Source: Mucilaginibacter gracilis
Lineage (GTDB): Bacteria; Bacteroidota; Bacteroidia; Sphingobacteriales; Sphingobacteriaceae
Length of the DNA stretch: 64,000 bases
Reading direction: 5' to 3'
Assembly: GCF_003633615.1 (NCBI RefSeq)
Contig: NZ_RBKU01000001.1
Location: forward strand, 5,394,001 to 5,458,000
Part shown: piece by piece, positions 9,141 to 17,258 of the stretch
Layout of the letters: every line of letters begins with the position of its first letter
Position numbering within the stretch: position 1 is the first letter of the stretch
Program-made: the position numbers and the translations under genes
The notes under the pieces: model-generated
Database searches by the model: none
What the model was told of the DNA's origin: nothing
The model's input: only the letters and a program-made list of their open reading frames with translations

Positions 9141-10217
9141 CTAAAATAGAGTTATGTTATCAGGAATATCAAGTCTTGCCACCCCAATACAATTATCCGC
9201 CATGCCATAGTATATATCAAACCTGTTTGGCGTTCCCAAATCGTCCCGCCTGTCAATTCCAGTAGGAAAAACTACGCTTTGAACAATTCCTACACGCTCT
9301 TCCAATAACTCCGGCTTTAATACAGGACTGGCCGAACGATAGCGAATTTTGTCAGGGTGATTCTCATCTAAGATCATAACCCCTGCTGAGTAAACCAGGT
9401 GATGCGGCTCATCGTTAACAGCAGGCATCTGGTGTACGCCGTGATAAACCATCAGCCAGCCATGCCTTGACATTACCGGTGGGGTTCCTGCGCCGATCTT
9501 GATCTTTTCCCAAGCTGCTTCGGGTAGCGCTAATGGGCTGTTTGATTCAAATTCCTGAAGATGTTCGGCCCGGCTGCCATTTAACATCAAATCACTATAG
9601 GATATCCAGATACATTCGTGGTGATCCCTGATCCTGCGGTCTTCGGGATCACACATGATGTCTTCCGGCGTAGTGCCGGGAAATAACGGGCGATGCAGCA
9701 TTACCATGGAAGTATCGCCATGCGGACTCGTCATCGACCTGGGAAAAATGCAGGCATCTTTATTATATACGTCATTAAAGGTGATCAGCTTATAATCCGC
9801 AAAATCCGCGAGCCCTAAACGCTCCCAGTGAAGTAGATCTTTTGAAATAGCCAAAGCAATGCGCGGCCCCTTTGACGAGAAGGCAGTGTACGTCATGATG
9901 TATTGCTGTATCGGCTCAAAATAGGTAATCCTCGGGTCTTCACACCCGCCACCTTCCGGCCTTTTTTCATAATCGGCTTCTGGTTCCAATACGACTCCAA
10001 GACGCTTTACACCAACCGGTTCGCCTTTTTCATCGAATATTACTTTTGCTATGCCAATACGCGAATAATTACCTTTCGCCACCAGCCGTGGGAATAAATA
10101 GAGGTCTCCGTCAGGTCCGCGAATTGCAGCAGGATTCAATACACCTTCGACCTCCATCTCATTGCCAGGTTCAGGCCTCATGATTATCCCGATACGATGC
10201 ATTTGAAGTTCATCCAT
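9141..10217 (-). CDS. GH130 family glycoside phosphorylase/hydrolase
   Basis: A 358-residue single-domain protein of glycoside hydrolase family 130, a five-bladed beta-propeller family that mostly phosphorolyses beta-mannosides. Visible blade motifs include GIIMRPEPGN, GVLNPAAIRGPDGDLYLFPRLV, GGGCEDPRITYFEPIQQY, KIGAGTPPVMSRHGWLMVYHGV and the terminal YYGMADNCIGVARL. No signal peptide is present, so it acts in the cytoplasm. It is close in sequence to the GH130 enzyme at 32963-34042 in this window. The start at 10217 fits the family N terminus (HRIGIIMRPEPGNE). A small gene lies 14 bp upstream and is probably co-transcribed. Specificity cannot be read from sequence. Confidence 0.85.
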   Translation of the reverse strand: MDELQMHRIGIIMRPEPGNEMEVEGVLNPAAIRGPDGDLYLFPRLVAKGNYSRIGIAKVIFDEKGEPVGVKRLGVVLEPEADYEKRPEGGGCEDPRITYFEPIQQYIMTYTAFSSKGPRIALAISKDLLHWERLGLADFADYKLITFNDVYNKDACIFPRSMTSPHGDTSMVMLHRPLFPGTTPEDIMCDPEDRRIRDHHECIWISYSDLMLNGSRAEHLQEFESNSPLALPEAAWEKIKIGAGTPPVMSRHGWLMVYHGVHQMPAVNDEPHHLVYSAGVMILDENHPDKIRYRSASPVLKPELLEERVGIVQSVVFPTGIDRRDDLGTPNRFDIYYGMADNCIGVARLDIPDNITLF

Positions 10218-10231
10218 GTGGTAATAGTTAG

Positions 10232-10477
10232 CTAATAAATCTTTTTGTGGGCTTTGATTTCAAACTCCTTTTTATGCATAAAGAATTCATTTTCATATTC
10301 CCAGTCTAATTCAATTTTCCATTTTCCATCCTCACAATGGTCAATCGGCACTTCGATCAGATTTGTTTCTTGGCTGTCAAATACCGAATGCTGGCTTTTA
10401 GGGGTATCTTTAGATAATAGCGTTAGATGAACATTCCCTTTAACAGGGTGACAAAAATTAAATCGCAGGAATTTCAT
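10232..10477 (-). CDS. Small Ig-like/FixH-like protein
   Basis: An 81-residue protein with alternating strands and no signal peptide. It shares its plan with the 85-residue product of 49914-50171: MKxLxFNFxxPxKGxV at the start, then NLxEVPIDHCEDGKWKIELDWE and FFMHKKEFEI at the end. The C-terminal half recalls the Ig-like part of FixH, but the membrane segment of FixH is missing, so the family link is weak. It sits 14 bp upstream of GH130 in the same direction. Function unknown. Confidence 0.65.
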   Translation of the reverse strand: MKFLRFNFCHPVKGNVHLTLLSKDTPKSQHSVFDSQETNLIEVPIDHCEDGKWKIELDWEYENEFFMHKKEFEIKAHKKIY

Positions 10478-10576
10478 AAGATGGGTATCGGCGAAGAATA
10501 AAGTTCAATTCTATACTTTAAAAGTCCGGCTGCAACACTTAAAATGCAGCCGGGCAAATGTATTGATAAGGAAAAC

Positions 10577-11116
10577 TTATTCCGTTGTTTTACCATCAAA
10601 TTTAGCTTCATGCTGTTCCGCATCTTTTTTTGTGGCACGTATGATGCCGTCCTTGTGCTGCGGTATGGCGTAAATTGTATAAAGTTTCAGGTCCTTGTGC
10701 GCATCGGTATTAATAACATTGTGTTTAGATCCGGCAGGTACTATAATAACGTCGCCATCCTTTACGATATAGGTGGTTGAATTAATGATGCATATCCCAC
10801 TGCCTCCTTCAAACCGAAAGAACTGATCGCTTTTGGCGTGTGTTTCCGAGCCGATTTCCTCGCCAGGCTTCAGGCTCATCAGCACTAGCTGAAGGTGTTT
10901 GGCGGTATAAAGTACCTTTCTGAAGTTCTTGTTTTCGGTAGCATCCTTTTGGATGTCTGTTTTAAATCCTTTCATCTGCGTTTTTTGGGTTTGTTTAGCC
11001 TTCTGGATAGTGTCTGTAACCAGCATTGGCCCGGACGGTCGGCCGGCGGCTCTTAAACCATTGGCAAATACTAATGTTGCTGTTAAGAGCGCAATTGGAA
11101 ACAATATTTTTTTCAT
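10577..11116 (-). CDS. Secreted cupin-domain protein
   Basis: A 179-residue protein with a signal peptide (MKKILFPIALLTATLVFANGLRAAG) and one cupin domain (about residues 70-160). The cupin motifs are visible as LKPGEEIGSETHAKSDQFFRFEGG and GDVIIVPAGSKHNV, with a metal-binding His/Glu set. It is closely related to the cytoplasmic cupin at 40187-40618. The two share KVLYTAKHLQLVLMSLKPGEEIG-type and LYTIYAIPQHKDGIIRATK-type segments. The role is unknown; small cupins of this kind often bind a metal or small ligand. It is transcribed alone. Confidence 0.75.
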   Translation of the reverse strand: MKKILFPIALLTATLVFANGLRAAGRPSGPMLVTDTIQKAKQTQKTQMKGFKTDIQKDATENKNFRKVLYTAKHLQLVLMSLKPGEEIGSETHAKSDQFFRFEGGSGICIINSTTYIVKDGDVIIVPAGSKHNVINTDAHKDLKLYTIYAIPQHKDGIIRATKKDAEQHEAKFDGKTTE

Positions 11117-11397
11117 AGTAAATCTTTTTTATAAAAGTGACCTTAATAAAGAGTTAAAGAAGTGACAGCCATCATTATAAACAATGATGCTGTAGCGTCA
11201 ATCAAATTGAATGAGAGACAGTTAAGATTTTAAAGGGAAATAGATAAGGCAAGCAACCCTTTGCCTTCTGGCCGCCGAAGGATTTACCATTTCAAATTAA
11301 AGAAACTTGCTCTTGTGTCCTGTTTGATTTTTTTAGTACCGGATACATGATGAACCTATGACGGTTGACGATTTCAATATCAAAACAAACGGTTATA

Positions 11398-12159
11398 CTA
11401 TCCAAAATGTCCCTTCACATAATTCTTTGTCAGTTCATTAGCGGGTTTATCAAAGATCTGTTTCGTATCGCCTGACTCAATTATCTCGCCCAGGTACATA
11501 AAAACAGTTTGGTCAGCTATCCGCTGTGCCTGCTGCATATTGTGCGTCACAATTACGATGGTATAATCTTTTTTAAGCCTCAATATGAGCTCTTCTATCT
11601 TTGCCGTGCTGATCGGGTCTAAAGCCGAGCAGGGTTCATCCATCAAGATCACCTCAGGGCGCAGGGCAACGGCCCGGGCTATACACAAGCGCTGCTGCTG
11701 ACCGCCGGATAACCTCGTTGCCGGTTTTTGTAAGTCATCTTTAACCTCATCCCATATATAACTTTCCTTCAATGCATTTTCAATGATACCGGGGCGCTGG
11801 TCTTTAGGGATATTATTGATCTTTAAACCGTAGTTGATGTTTTCATAAATACTCTTTGGGAAGGGATTAGCCTGCTGAAAAACCATCCCAACACGCCGCC
11901 GGACTTCGGTGGCAGAAAGTTTCCCTTTATACAGGTTCTGGTCTTCGAGTAAAAACTCACCTTCGATCCTTACCTCGGCTGAAAGATCATGCATCCTGTT
12001 AAAGCATCTAAGCAGGGTACTTTTGCCGCAACCAGAAGGGCCGATGAGGGCTGTGATCTTATTTTGAGGAAAAGCTACGGTTACGTTTTTTAAAACCTGC
12101 TTGTTGCCAAACCACAGGTTTGCGTTTGTTGCCGATAGTTTGACGCGCTCTTTATTCAT
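11398..12159 (-). CDS. pstB: Phosphate ABC transporter ATP-binding protein
   Basis: A 253-residue ATPase with Walker [13 protein letters not shown] signature [14 protein letters not shown], Walker [14 protein letters not shown] and H-loop [11 protein letters not shown], all intact. It energises import of phosphate by the PstA/PstC channel. It is the last gene of pstSCAB and overlaps pstA by 8 bp. No phoU or phoB/phoR is seen nearby, so local control is not evident. Confidence 0.95.
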   Translation of the reverse strand: MNKERVKLSATNANLWFGNKQVLKNVTVAFPQNKITALIGPSGCGKSTLLRCFNRMHDLSAEVRIEGEFLLEDQNLYKGKLSATEVRRRVGMVFQQANPFPKSIYENINYGLKINNIPKDQRPGIIENALKESYIWDEVKDDLQKPATRLSGGQQQRLCIARAVALRPEVILMDEPCSALDPISTAKIEELILRLKKDYTIVIVTHNMQQAQRIADQTVFMYLGEIIESGDTKQIFDKPANELTKNYVKGHFG

Positions 12160-12997
12160 GTTTACTATGCTGATAACGTATATAAAAAGCCGAAAGGTTT
12201 AAAAAGAATACCACAATGATCAATACCAATGCCGTGCCGTAAGCTAAGGGCCTTACTTGTTCAATAGCCTGGTGTTGGGTAGATAACATATACAAATGGT
12301 ACGGCAGCGCCATAAATTCCTGGTTTAAATAACCGGCCGGTTTATTGATGTAAAAAGCTACGCCAGTAAACAAAATGGGGGCTGTTTCCCCGGCCGCACG
12401 GGATAGCGTGAGTACCAGGCCGGTTAACATGCCCGGAATTGCAGACGGCAACACCACATCGCGGATAGACTCAAATTGGGTGGCTCCAACCGCTAAAGCA
12501 GCCTGACGCATACTGTTGGGAACGCGTCTTAACGCTTCTTCGGTGGTAATGATAATATAGGGCAGCGATAAAAGGCCCAGCGTTAATCCCGCAGCTAAAA
12601 GCGAAGTTCCCATTTGCAGGCCTTGTACAAACAACGCCAGCCCGAACAAGCCATAAATAATGGAGGGCACGCCTGCTAAATTACGTATCGAGGCCCTGAT
12701 GATCCTGGTGAGCCAGCTATCCTCAGCATATTCGTTCAGGTAAATAGCGCAGCAAATACCAAAGGGTGCCGCTATTAAGGCTGTGATCAATGTGAGTAAT
12801 ACCGTGCCGATAATGGCAGGTAAAATACCACCTTTGGTCATCCCGTCACTTGGTGAAGTGCTGATAAATGCCCAGGATAAGGACGAAGACCCTTTACTGA
12901 TCAGATCCCATAAAATGGCTAACAGGAAAAAACAAACCAAACCTGTGGTTAAAAGCAAAGTTCCCCATTCAATAATTGGTGTGAGCTTTTTCATCAT
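12152..12997 (-). CDS. pstA: Phosphate ABC transporter permease PstA
   Basis: A 281-residue inner-membrane permease with six predicted helices and the binding-protein-dependent transport EAA loop ([20 protein letters not shown]). Together with PstC it forms the phosphate channel. It overlaps pstC by 4 bp and pstB by 8 bp, showing tight translational coupling. Length is normal for PstA. Confidence 0.94.
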   Translation of the reverse strand: MMKKLTPIIEWGTLLLTTGLVCFFLLAILWDLISKGSSSLSWAFISTSPSDGMTKGGILPAIIGTVLLTLITALIAAPFGICCAIYLNEYAEDSWLTRIIRASIRNLAGVPSIIYGLFGLALFVQGLQMGTSLLAAGLTLGLLSLPYIIITTEEALRRVPNSMRQAALAVGATQFESIRDVVLPSAIPGMLTGLVLTLSRAAGETAPILFTGVAFYINKPAGYLNQEFMALPYHLYMLSTQHQAIEQVRPLAYGTALVLIIVVFFLNLSAFYIRYQHSKHE

Positions 12998-13884
12998 GCT
13001 GCCTGGTATTTTCGGTATTTGTTTACAAAGTACTCCCCAACAATATTCACCAATAACGTCATTAAAAACAGCACTGCCGCAATGGCGAACAACGCGTAAT
13101 AATGCGTAGTTTGATAAGGCACCTCCCCCATCTCAATAGCGATGGTAGCCGTCATGGTTCGTACCGAATGAAAAAATCCTTTTGGAAAAGCGGATGCGTT
13201 GCCGGTGGCCATTAATACCGTCATCGTTTCGCCAATGGCACGGCCAACACCCAGCATCACAGCTGCCAAAATACCCGGTGCCGCGGCTGGTATGGTTACT
13301 TGTATCAAGGTTTGCCACCGGTTGGCGCCAACGCTGTAACTTGCTTCTTTGTAGGCGTTCGGCACGCCCTCCAGCGCGTCCTGGGTTACGGTGATAATGG
13401 TAGGTAATGACATGATAGCTAATAATACAGCACCATTAAGTGCATTCAATCCATTTGATTGACCTGTGATACTGGCAATGCCTGGGCCTAATACGACGAT
13501 ATCTAAAAATCCGATAGCTACTGATGGGACGGAAGCCAACATCTCTATGGCTGGTTTCAATACGCTTTTTAGCTTTCTGCCCGCATAGTCCGACAGGAAG
13601 GATGCAGTTCCTATACCCAAAGGAATAGCGATACACATGGCACCCAGCGTAACCAGGCTGGTACTCACTAACAAGGGCAGCATACCATAATTAGCAGGGG
13701 TTCCTGATGGATTCCATTGGGTGCCGGTAATAAAATCCCAGGGCTTTATTTTCAAAAAAAAGGCTACTGTATTCCACAGCAGCATAAAGAATATACCCGC
13801 CAGTATAGCGATCACCATCAGGCCGGTCATCCTGAACAATAATTTGGCAGCTTGATCTGTTTTTTCTCTGATCGCTAATTTCAT
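12994..13884 (-). CDS. pstC: Phosphate ABC transporter permease PstC
   Basis: A 296-residue inner-membrane permease with six helices. The EAA loop (EGVPNAYKEASYSVGANRWQ) and the typical GIGTASFLSDYA and ASVPSVAIGF segments are visible. It pairs with PstA. The gene begins 3 bp after the pstS stop and overlaps pstA by 4 bp. Confidence 0.94.
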   Translation of the reverse strand: MKLAIREKTDQAAKLLFRMTGLMVIAILAGIFFMLLWNTVAFFLKIKPWDFITGTQWNPSGTPANYGMLPLLVSTSLVTLGAMCIAIPLGIGTASFLSDYAGRKLKSVLKPAIEMLASVPSVAIGFLDIVVLGPGIASITGQSNGLNALNGAVLLAIMSLPTIITVTQDALEGVPNAYKEASYSVGANRWQTLIQVTIPAAAPGILAAVMLGVGRAIGETMTVLMATGNASAFPKGFFHSVRTMTATIAIEMGEVPYQTTHYYALFAIAAVLFLMTLLVNIVGEYFVNKYRKYQAA

Positions 13885-13887
13885 ATC

Positions 13888-14724
13888 TTATTTGAGGATA
13901 ATGTAGTAACCGGAGGTGGTGATGATCTTTTGGCCTGCAGCGCTTTTTTCAAAATCAATAAATGCAGACACCTTTTTCCAGGATGTAAGGGGTATAAACT
14001 GATATAACGGTCGCTGAAAATAATACCGGCGAGCAGCAATTGCTTTGATATCTAAAGGAGACACCGCAATGCTTCCCGGTTTAGCAATTATCTTTAATAC
14101 TTTAATGGGTTGTTCGGTTCCGTTATTGAGTATGTAGCCGGCGCCCACATAACCAATTCCGGATCTGTCGTGCTTAATACCCTCCACAATCTGGGCATTA
14201 CCGTTCATTTCCTTGGCATCCCGGCTAAATTCCATCTTTAATTTTTTACTGATGAAAGAATGCGTTCCCGAATTGCTTTGCCTTCCGTAAATACTGATCG
14301 GCATATCCTGCCCCGTAACCGGTTTCCAGGTTTTGTATTGCCCGTTTAATACTTTGGTTAACGTTGCTATGTCAATAGAATCCAGGTGAAAATCCTTGTG
14401 AACGATAAAAGCTGTGGCATCCTCCGCAAAAATCACCGTTCGTATAGGGATGCCTTTTGTCTTCAGCAACATAATTTCTTCGGCGTTCAATGGCCTGGAT
14501 GAATTGGCTATATCAGTTTGCCCGTTAAGCAATGAAGCAATACCCAGGCCAGATCCGCCGCCCGAGATCGCCACACTGAAATCCGGATGTTCCTTATAAA
14601 AGTTTTCGGCCAGGCTAACCGCCAAGTTAACCTCCGTATCAGAGCCCTTTACTTTGATAAATTTGCCTGCGTCGCTACACGAAACCAACAGGATGATTAA
14701 TAAGCACAGTAAGTATTTCATCAT
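13888..14724 (-). CDS. pstS: Phosphate-binding lipoprotein PstS
   Basis: The substrate-binding protein of the Pst system, about 278 residues. The start at 14724 gives a lipoprotein signal peptide (MMKYLLCLLIILLVSC, lipobox LVSC); an earlier in-frame ATG would add a charged leader. Phosphate-binding family motifs are GSDTEVNLA, SGGGSGLGIASLLNGQTDIANSSRPL and GRQSNSGTHSFISKKL. It is the first gene of pstSCAB. Unusually, pstS lies downstream of stress genes (UspA, ATPase, Acg) on the same strand, and no Pho-box-like repeat was recognised in front of it. Confidence 0.92.
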   Translation of the reverse strand: MMKYLLCLLIILLVSCSDAGKFIKVKGSDTEVNLAVSLAENFYKEHPDFSVAISGGGSGLGIASLLNGQTDIANSSRPLNAEEIMLLKTKGIPIRTVIFAEDATAFIVHKDFHLDSIDIATLTKVLNGQYKTWKPVTGQDMPISIYGRQSNSGTHSFISKKLKMEFSRDAKEMNGNAQIVEGIKHDRSGIGYVGAGYILNNGTEQPIKVLKIIAKPGSIAVSPLDIKAIAARRYYFQRPLYQFIPLTSWKKVSAFIDFEKSAAGQKIITTSGYYIILK

Positions 14725-14788
14725 GAACTTATTAATTTTTGTAATATAGGGTAGCAATATGTTATTGATGTTAAATATCTATCACCAA

Positions 14789-15601
14789 TTAAAATATCAG
14801 GGGCTGGTCGTAAACTATTTTGGTTACCCTAAATTTAGCATAACAGAAGTCGCCTTTTTCTAACCTCCATATGGCTTGTATGTTTGTTGGTACGAATACG
14901 CCGTTGATCTGCTTATAACCGGCCATTTTACCTATCCAGGTTTCCAGCCGGCCTTTTTCCATATAGCGTTTGGTTTCCATTTGTGTAATCAACCCTTCGC
15001 CATCAAATGTTACAATGTAGTACAGGAACATTCCGTTATAGCTAAAGGTAAGTTTTGCTGTATTCTCATCAATGGCTAACCATTTCAGTTGATCTCCGGG
15101 CAGTAGGTTGGTGGGAAACCAAACCCCTTCAGCCAACCATCGCAACAACTCGCCCTGGTTAAAGCTCTCTCCCTGTGCATCTACCACATTGTAAAGGGAC
15201 AAAATGGAAACGATAAGCCTGCCCTTATCAGCAATATACATATCACGGGCAGTGAAGAGGGAGGTTGTGCCTTTCCAGATGAAGCCTGGCTTTTCGACGG
15301 TGAAATATTGTTCGCCTTTAATAGCCGTCCAGTCCTTATCCAGGCCCGTTTTAAATTGCCCGTCGTGTAAAAGACTGACGTAACTGATGTAAGGTTGCCC
15401 GTTTCTTAAAACATGTTTAAAATACCGCTGCACAGGCTTTGGTAAACCTGTTAGTTGGTCGTAATTAAAGGTTTTATCTGAAACTGGTTTTGCTGAAGCA
15501 AAAAGCCGGTTCACGGTTTTACCGAACCGGACAGCAAGGTTAACCCTACCCATGATAAATGCTGCTAAAAGCGCTGTAATGACTATTACTGTAATGAGCA
15601 T
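14789..15601 (-). CDS. DUF6544-like membrane-anchored protein
   Basis: A protein of 270 residues with one N-terminal membrane anchor (MLITVIVITALLAAFIMGRV). It is followed by a domain typical of the uncharacterised DUF6544 family: LPKPVQRYFKHVL, FTVEKPGFIWKGT and GEGVWFPTNLLP-like segments (here AEGVWFPTNLLPGDQLKW). The ATG at 15601 is preferred because the upstream extension lacks family similarity and would overlap the next gene. It ends 64 bp before pstS and starts 16 bp after the 15618-16073 gene, so these are probably co-transcribed. Function unknown. Confidence 0.7.
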   Translation of the reverse strand: MLITVIVITALLAAFIMGRVNLAVRFGKTVNRLFASAKPVSDKTFNYDQLTGLPKPVQRYFKHVLRNGQPYISYVSLLHDGQFKTGLDKDWTAIKGEQYFTVEKPGFIWKGTTSLFTARDMYIADKGRLIVSILSLYNVVDAQGESFNQGELLRWLAEGVWFPTNLLPGDQLKWLAIDENTAKLTFSYNGMFLYYIVTFDGEGLITQMETKRYMEKGRLETWIGKMAGYKQINGVFVPTNIQAIWRLEKGDFCYAKFRVTKIVYDQPLIF

Positions 15602-15617
15602 AATCTTCCTATTTAAA

Positions 15618-16073
15618 TTAAGATGATTTTTGATATAAACTCCTGACTGCCGGCAATAAGGCGACAAATAATATAGCAATGGCAAGAGACATATAGAAAG
15701 TATGCAGCCAGCTTACCGCCTGTAAAAACATCATTTCCAACTGTATCCATGCGATCAGCATAAATGCCGTATAAATACTAAAGGTCCAGGCCCAGTACAT
15801 ATCATCATAGCAGTTAAGTTTTTCGGCAAATTCAGATGCCGGTTTTCTGATCAGTGCAAAAACTAACACGAATGGAGCTACGCCAAGCAATAGAAATAAA
15901 ACGATCCCTGGTATTAAAAAATCGTGAAAAGGAGACTTCTTCAGCAGGAACAATGGCATACCTATCAAGCTGCCATTTGGCGAAATGATTAATGATGCAC
16001 CTCCACCTATAGCCCCTAAACTCAGAAAACCCAATAATAAGATCAGGCAGTTTCGCCCTATTGTTGATTTCAT
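15618..16073 (-). CDS. Four-helix membrane protein, function unknown
   Basis: A 151-residue integral membrane protein with four hydrophobic segments (about 8-30, 52-75, 97-118 and 122-145). Between helices 2 and 3 lies a polar loop (IRKPASEFAEKLNCYDDMYWAW). I do not recognise the family with certainty. It sits in the minus-strand run from uspA to pstB, 69 bp after the Acg-like gene, and is likely co-transcribed with the DUF6544-like gene. Confidence 0.6.
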   Translation of the reverse strand: MKSTIGRNCLILLLGFLSLGAIGGGASLIISPNGSLIGMPLFLLKKSPFHDFLIPGIVLFLLLGVAPFVLVFALIRKPASEFAEKLNCYDDMYWAWTFSIYTAFMLIAWIQLEMMFLQAVSWLHTFYMSLAIAILFVALLPAVRSLYQKSS

Positions 16074-16142
16074 TTTGTTGCAAGGTGTGTGTTGGTCAGA
16101 ATTTAGAATATCTTATTTGTTATTGAATGGATTGTTTCTTCG

Positions 16143-17258
16143 TCAGGAGCGTATCAGCCAGTCTACCGGCCGCCTTAACGAAACCGGTTCGGGATAATGT
16201 TTTACATAACCTGTCCTTAAAATGAACTGCACCCGGTCAGTGATGCCGACAGAGGCATTAAGGCCTTGATGTATGGACGGCTCCTCCAGTATTTGGGTCA
16301 TGGGGTGTATAGCGATATTCTGATCTCTTACTTTCAGGAACAGCCGCTGCATCCGCCGCCCTGTTTCGATGAGGCTCGGCACAGAAGCATCCTTACTTGT
16401 GATTAAAAACCAGCCTGCAGAAGATGCTACCTGCTGTTCTGCCTGTTTAATATTCTGATCTCTGAAGCTATTACCCATCACGTTCGGTTTCCCATAAAAG
16501 TTTCGCACCACCCAGCCGGAAATACCCTCGATTTCCATACTTCCCGGAGTTAAACCGTCACGGTATTTCTCTGCATCCTTATTTGAAAACCTTATCCAGT
16601 CAGCCAATTCTTTTTGCGCTGCGTTACGATAGGACTGGATCTTATTGGCTTCGATGGTTTGTTCGTTCAGATATTGATAAGCTTTAGCTGTACGGGGTAC
16701 AAAGCGAATAAAATCAGGTTCATTGGCCACTAGCAGCCTGACATCTTCAGTTTTCAATGCTTCGGACAGCATGTTTGATCTTACCGTCCGGCGTTGTATG
16801 ATAGTTTTGGTATCATACCTGAAGAGGTTTCCCGACTTGATCAGTTTTACTTCCATTACATTTTCATCCTGGTTAGTATTAGCCAACAAACTAAATTGGC
16901 AACTATAGCCCAGATTATTGGCGGCGTATTCCAGGTTTTGAATAAATGCACCAATGGATAGCATCGTTTCCCTTTGCGCCGGATCGACAGCAGGCAACCA
17001 TTTAGTTTTATCATTGAAGATAATCCAATGCAGCGGCTCGATATATTTTATCAGCCATGGTTGCGTATTGTGGCCGCTCGGAGCCAGGGATGCAAGGAAT
17101 AATATGCGCCTTTCATCTATGTTCAGTTGAGTTTTAACTGCGGTATCAGGCTTCAGATCGGCCCTCACAAAATTGCTTTTATCGCTCAGGGCGTAATAAG
17201 TTATCCCTGCTATAACCACCGATGTCCCTGTTATACCTAAAAATTTCCTTCTGTTCAT
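16143..17258 (-). CDS. Acg-family FMN-binding nitroreductase-like protein
   Basis: A 371-residue protein with a twin-arginine-like leader (MNRRKFLGITGTSVVIAGITY) and nitroreductase-fold sequence. The segments LASLAPSGHNTQPWLIKY, RRTVRSNMLSEAL, QQVASSAGWFLITS and AIHPMTQILEEPS fit the Acg family. These proteins bind FMN but are thought to lack normal NAD(P)H access and may sequester flavin. In Mycobacterium tuberculosis acg (Rv2032) belongs to the DosR dormancy regulon. The gene overlaps the P-type ATPase gene by 4 bp, so the two are translationally coupled. The RR motif suggests export, which should be regarded as inference. Confidence 0.82.
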   Translation of the reverse strand: MNRRKFLGITGTSVVIAGITYYALSDKSNFVRADLKPDTAVKTQLNIDERRILFLASLAPSGHNTQPWLIKYIEPLHWIIFNDKTKWLPAVDPAQRETMLSIGAFIQNLEYAANNLGYSCQFSLLANTNQDENVMEVKLIKSGNLFRYDTKTIIQRRTVRSNMLSEALKTEDVRLLVANEPDFIRFVPRTAKAYQYLNEQTIEANKIQSYRNAAQKELADWIRFSNKDAEKYRDGLTPGSMEIEGISGWVVRNFYGKPNVMGNSFRDQNIKQAEQQVASSAGWFLITSKDASVPSLIETGRRMQRLFLKVRDQNIAIHPMTQILEEPSIHQGLNASVGITDRVQFILRTGYVKHYPEPVSLRRPVDWLIRS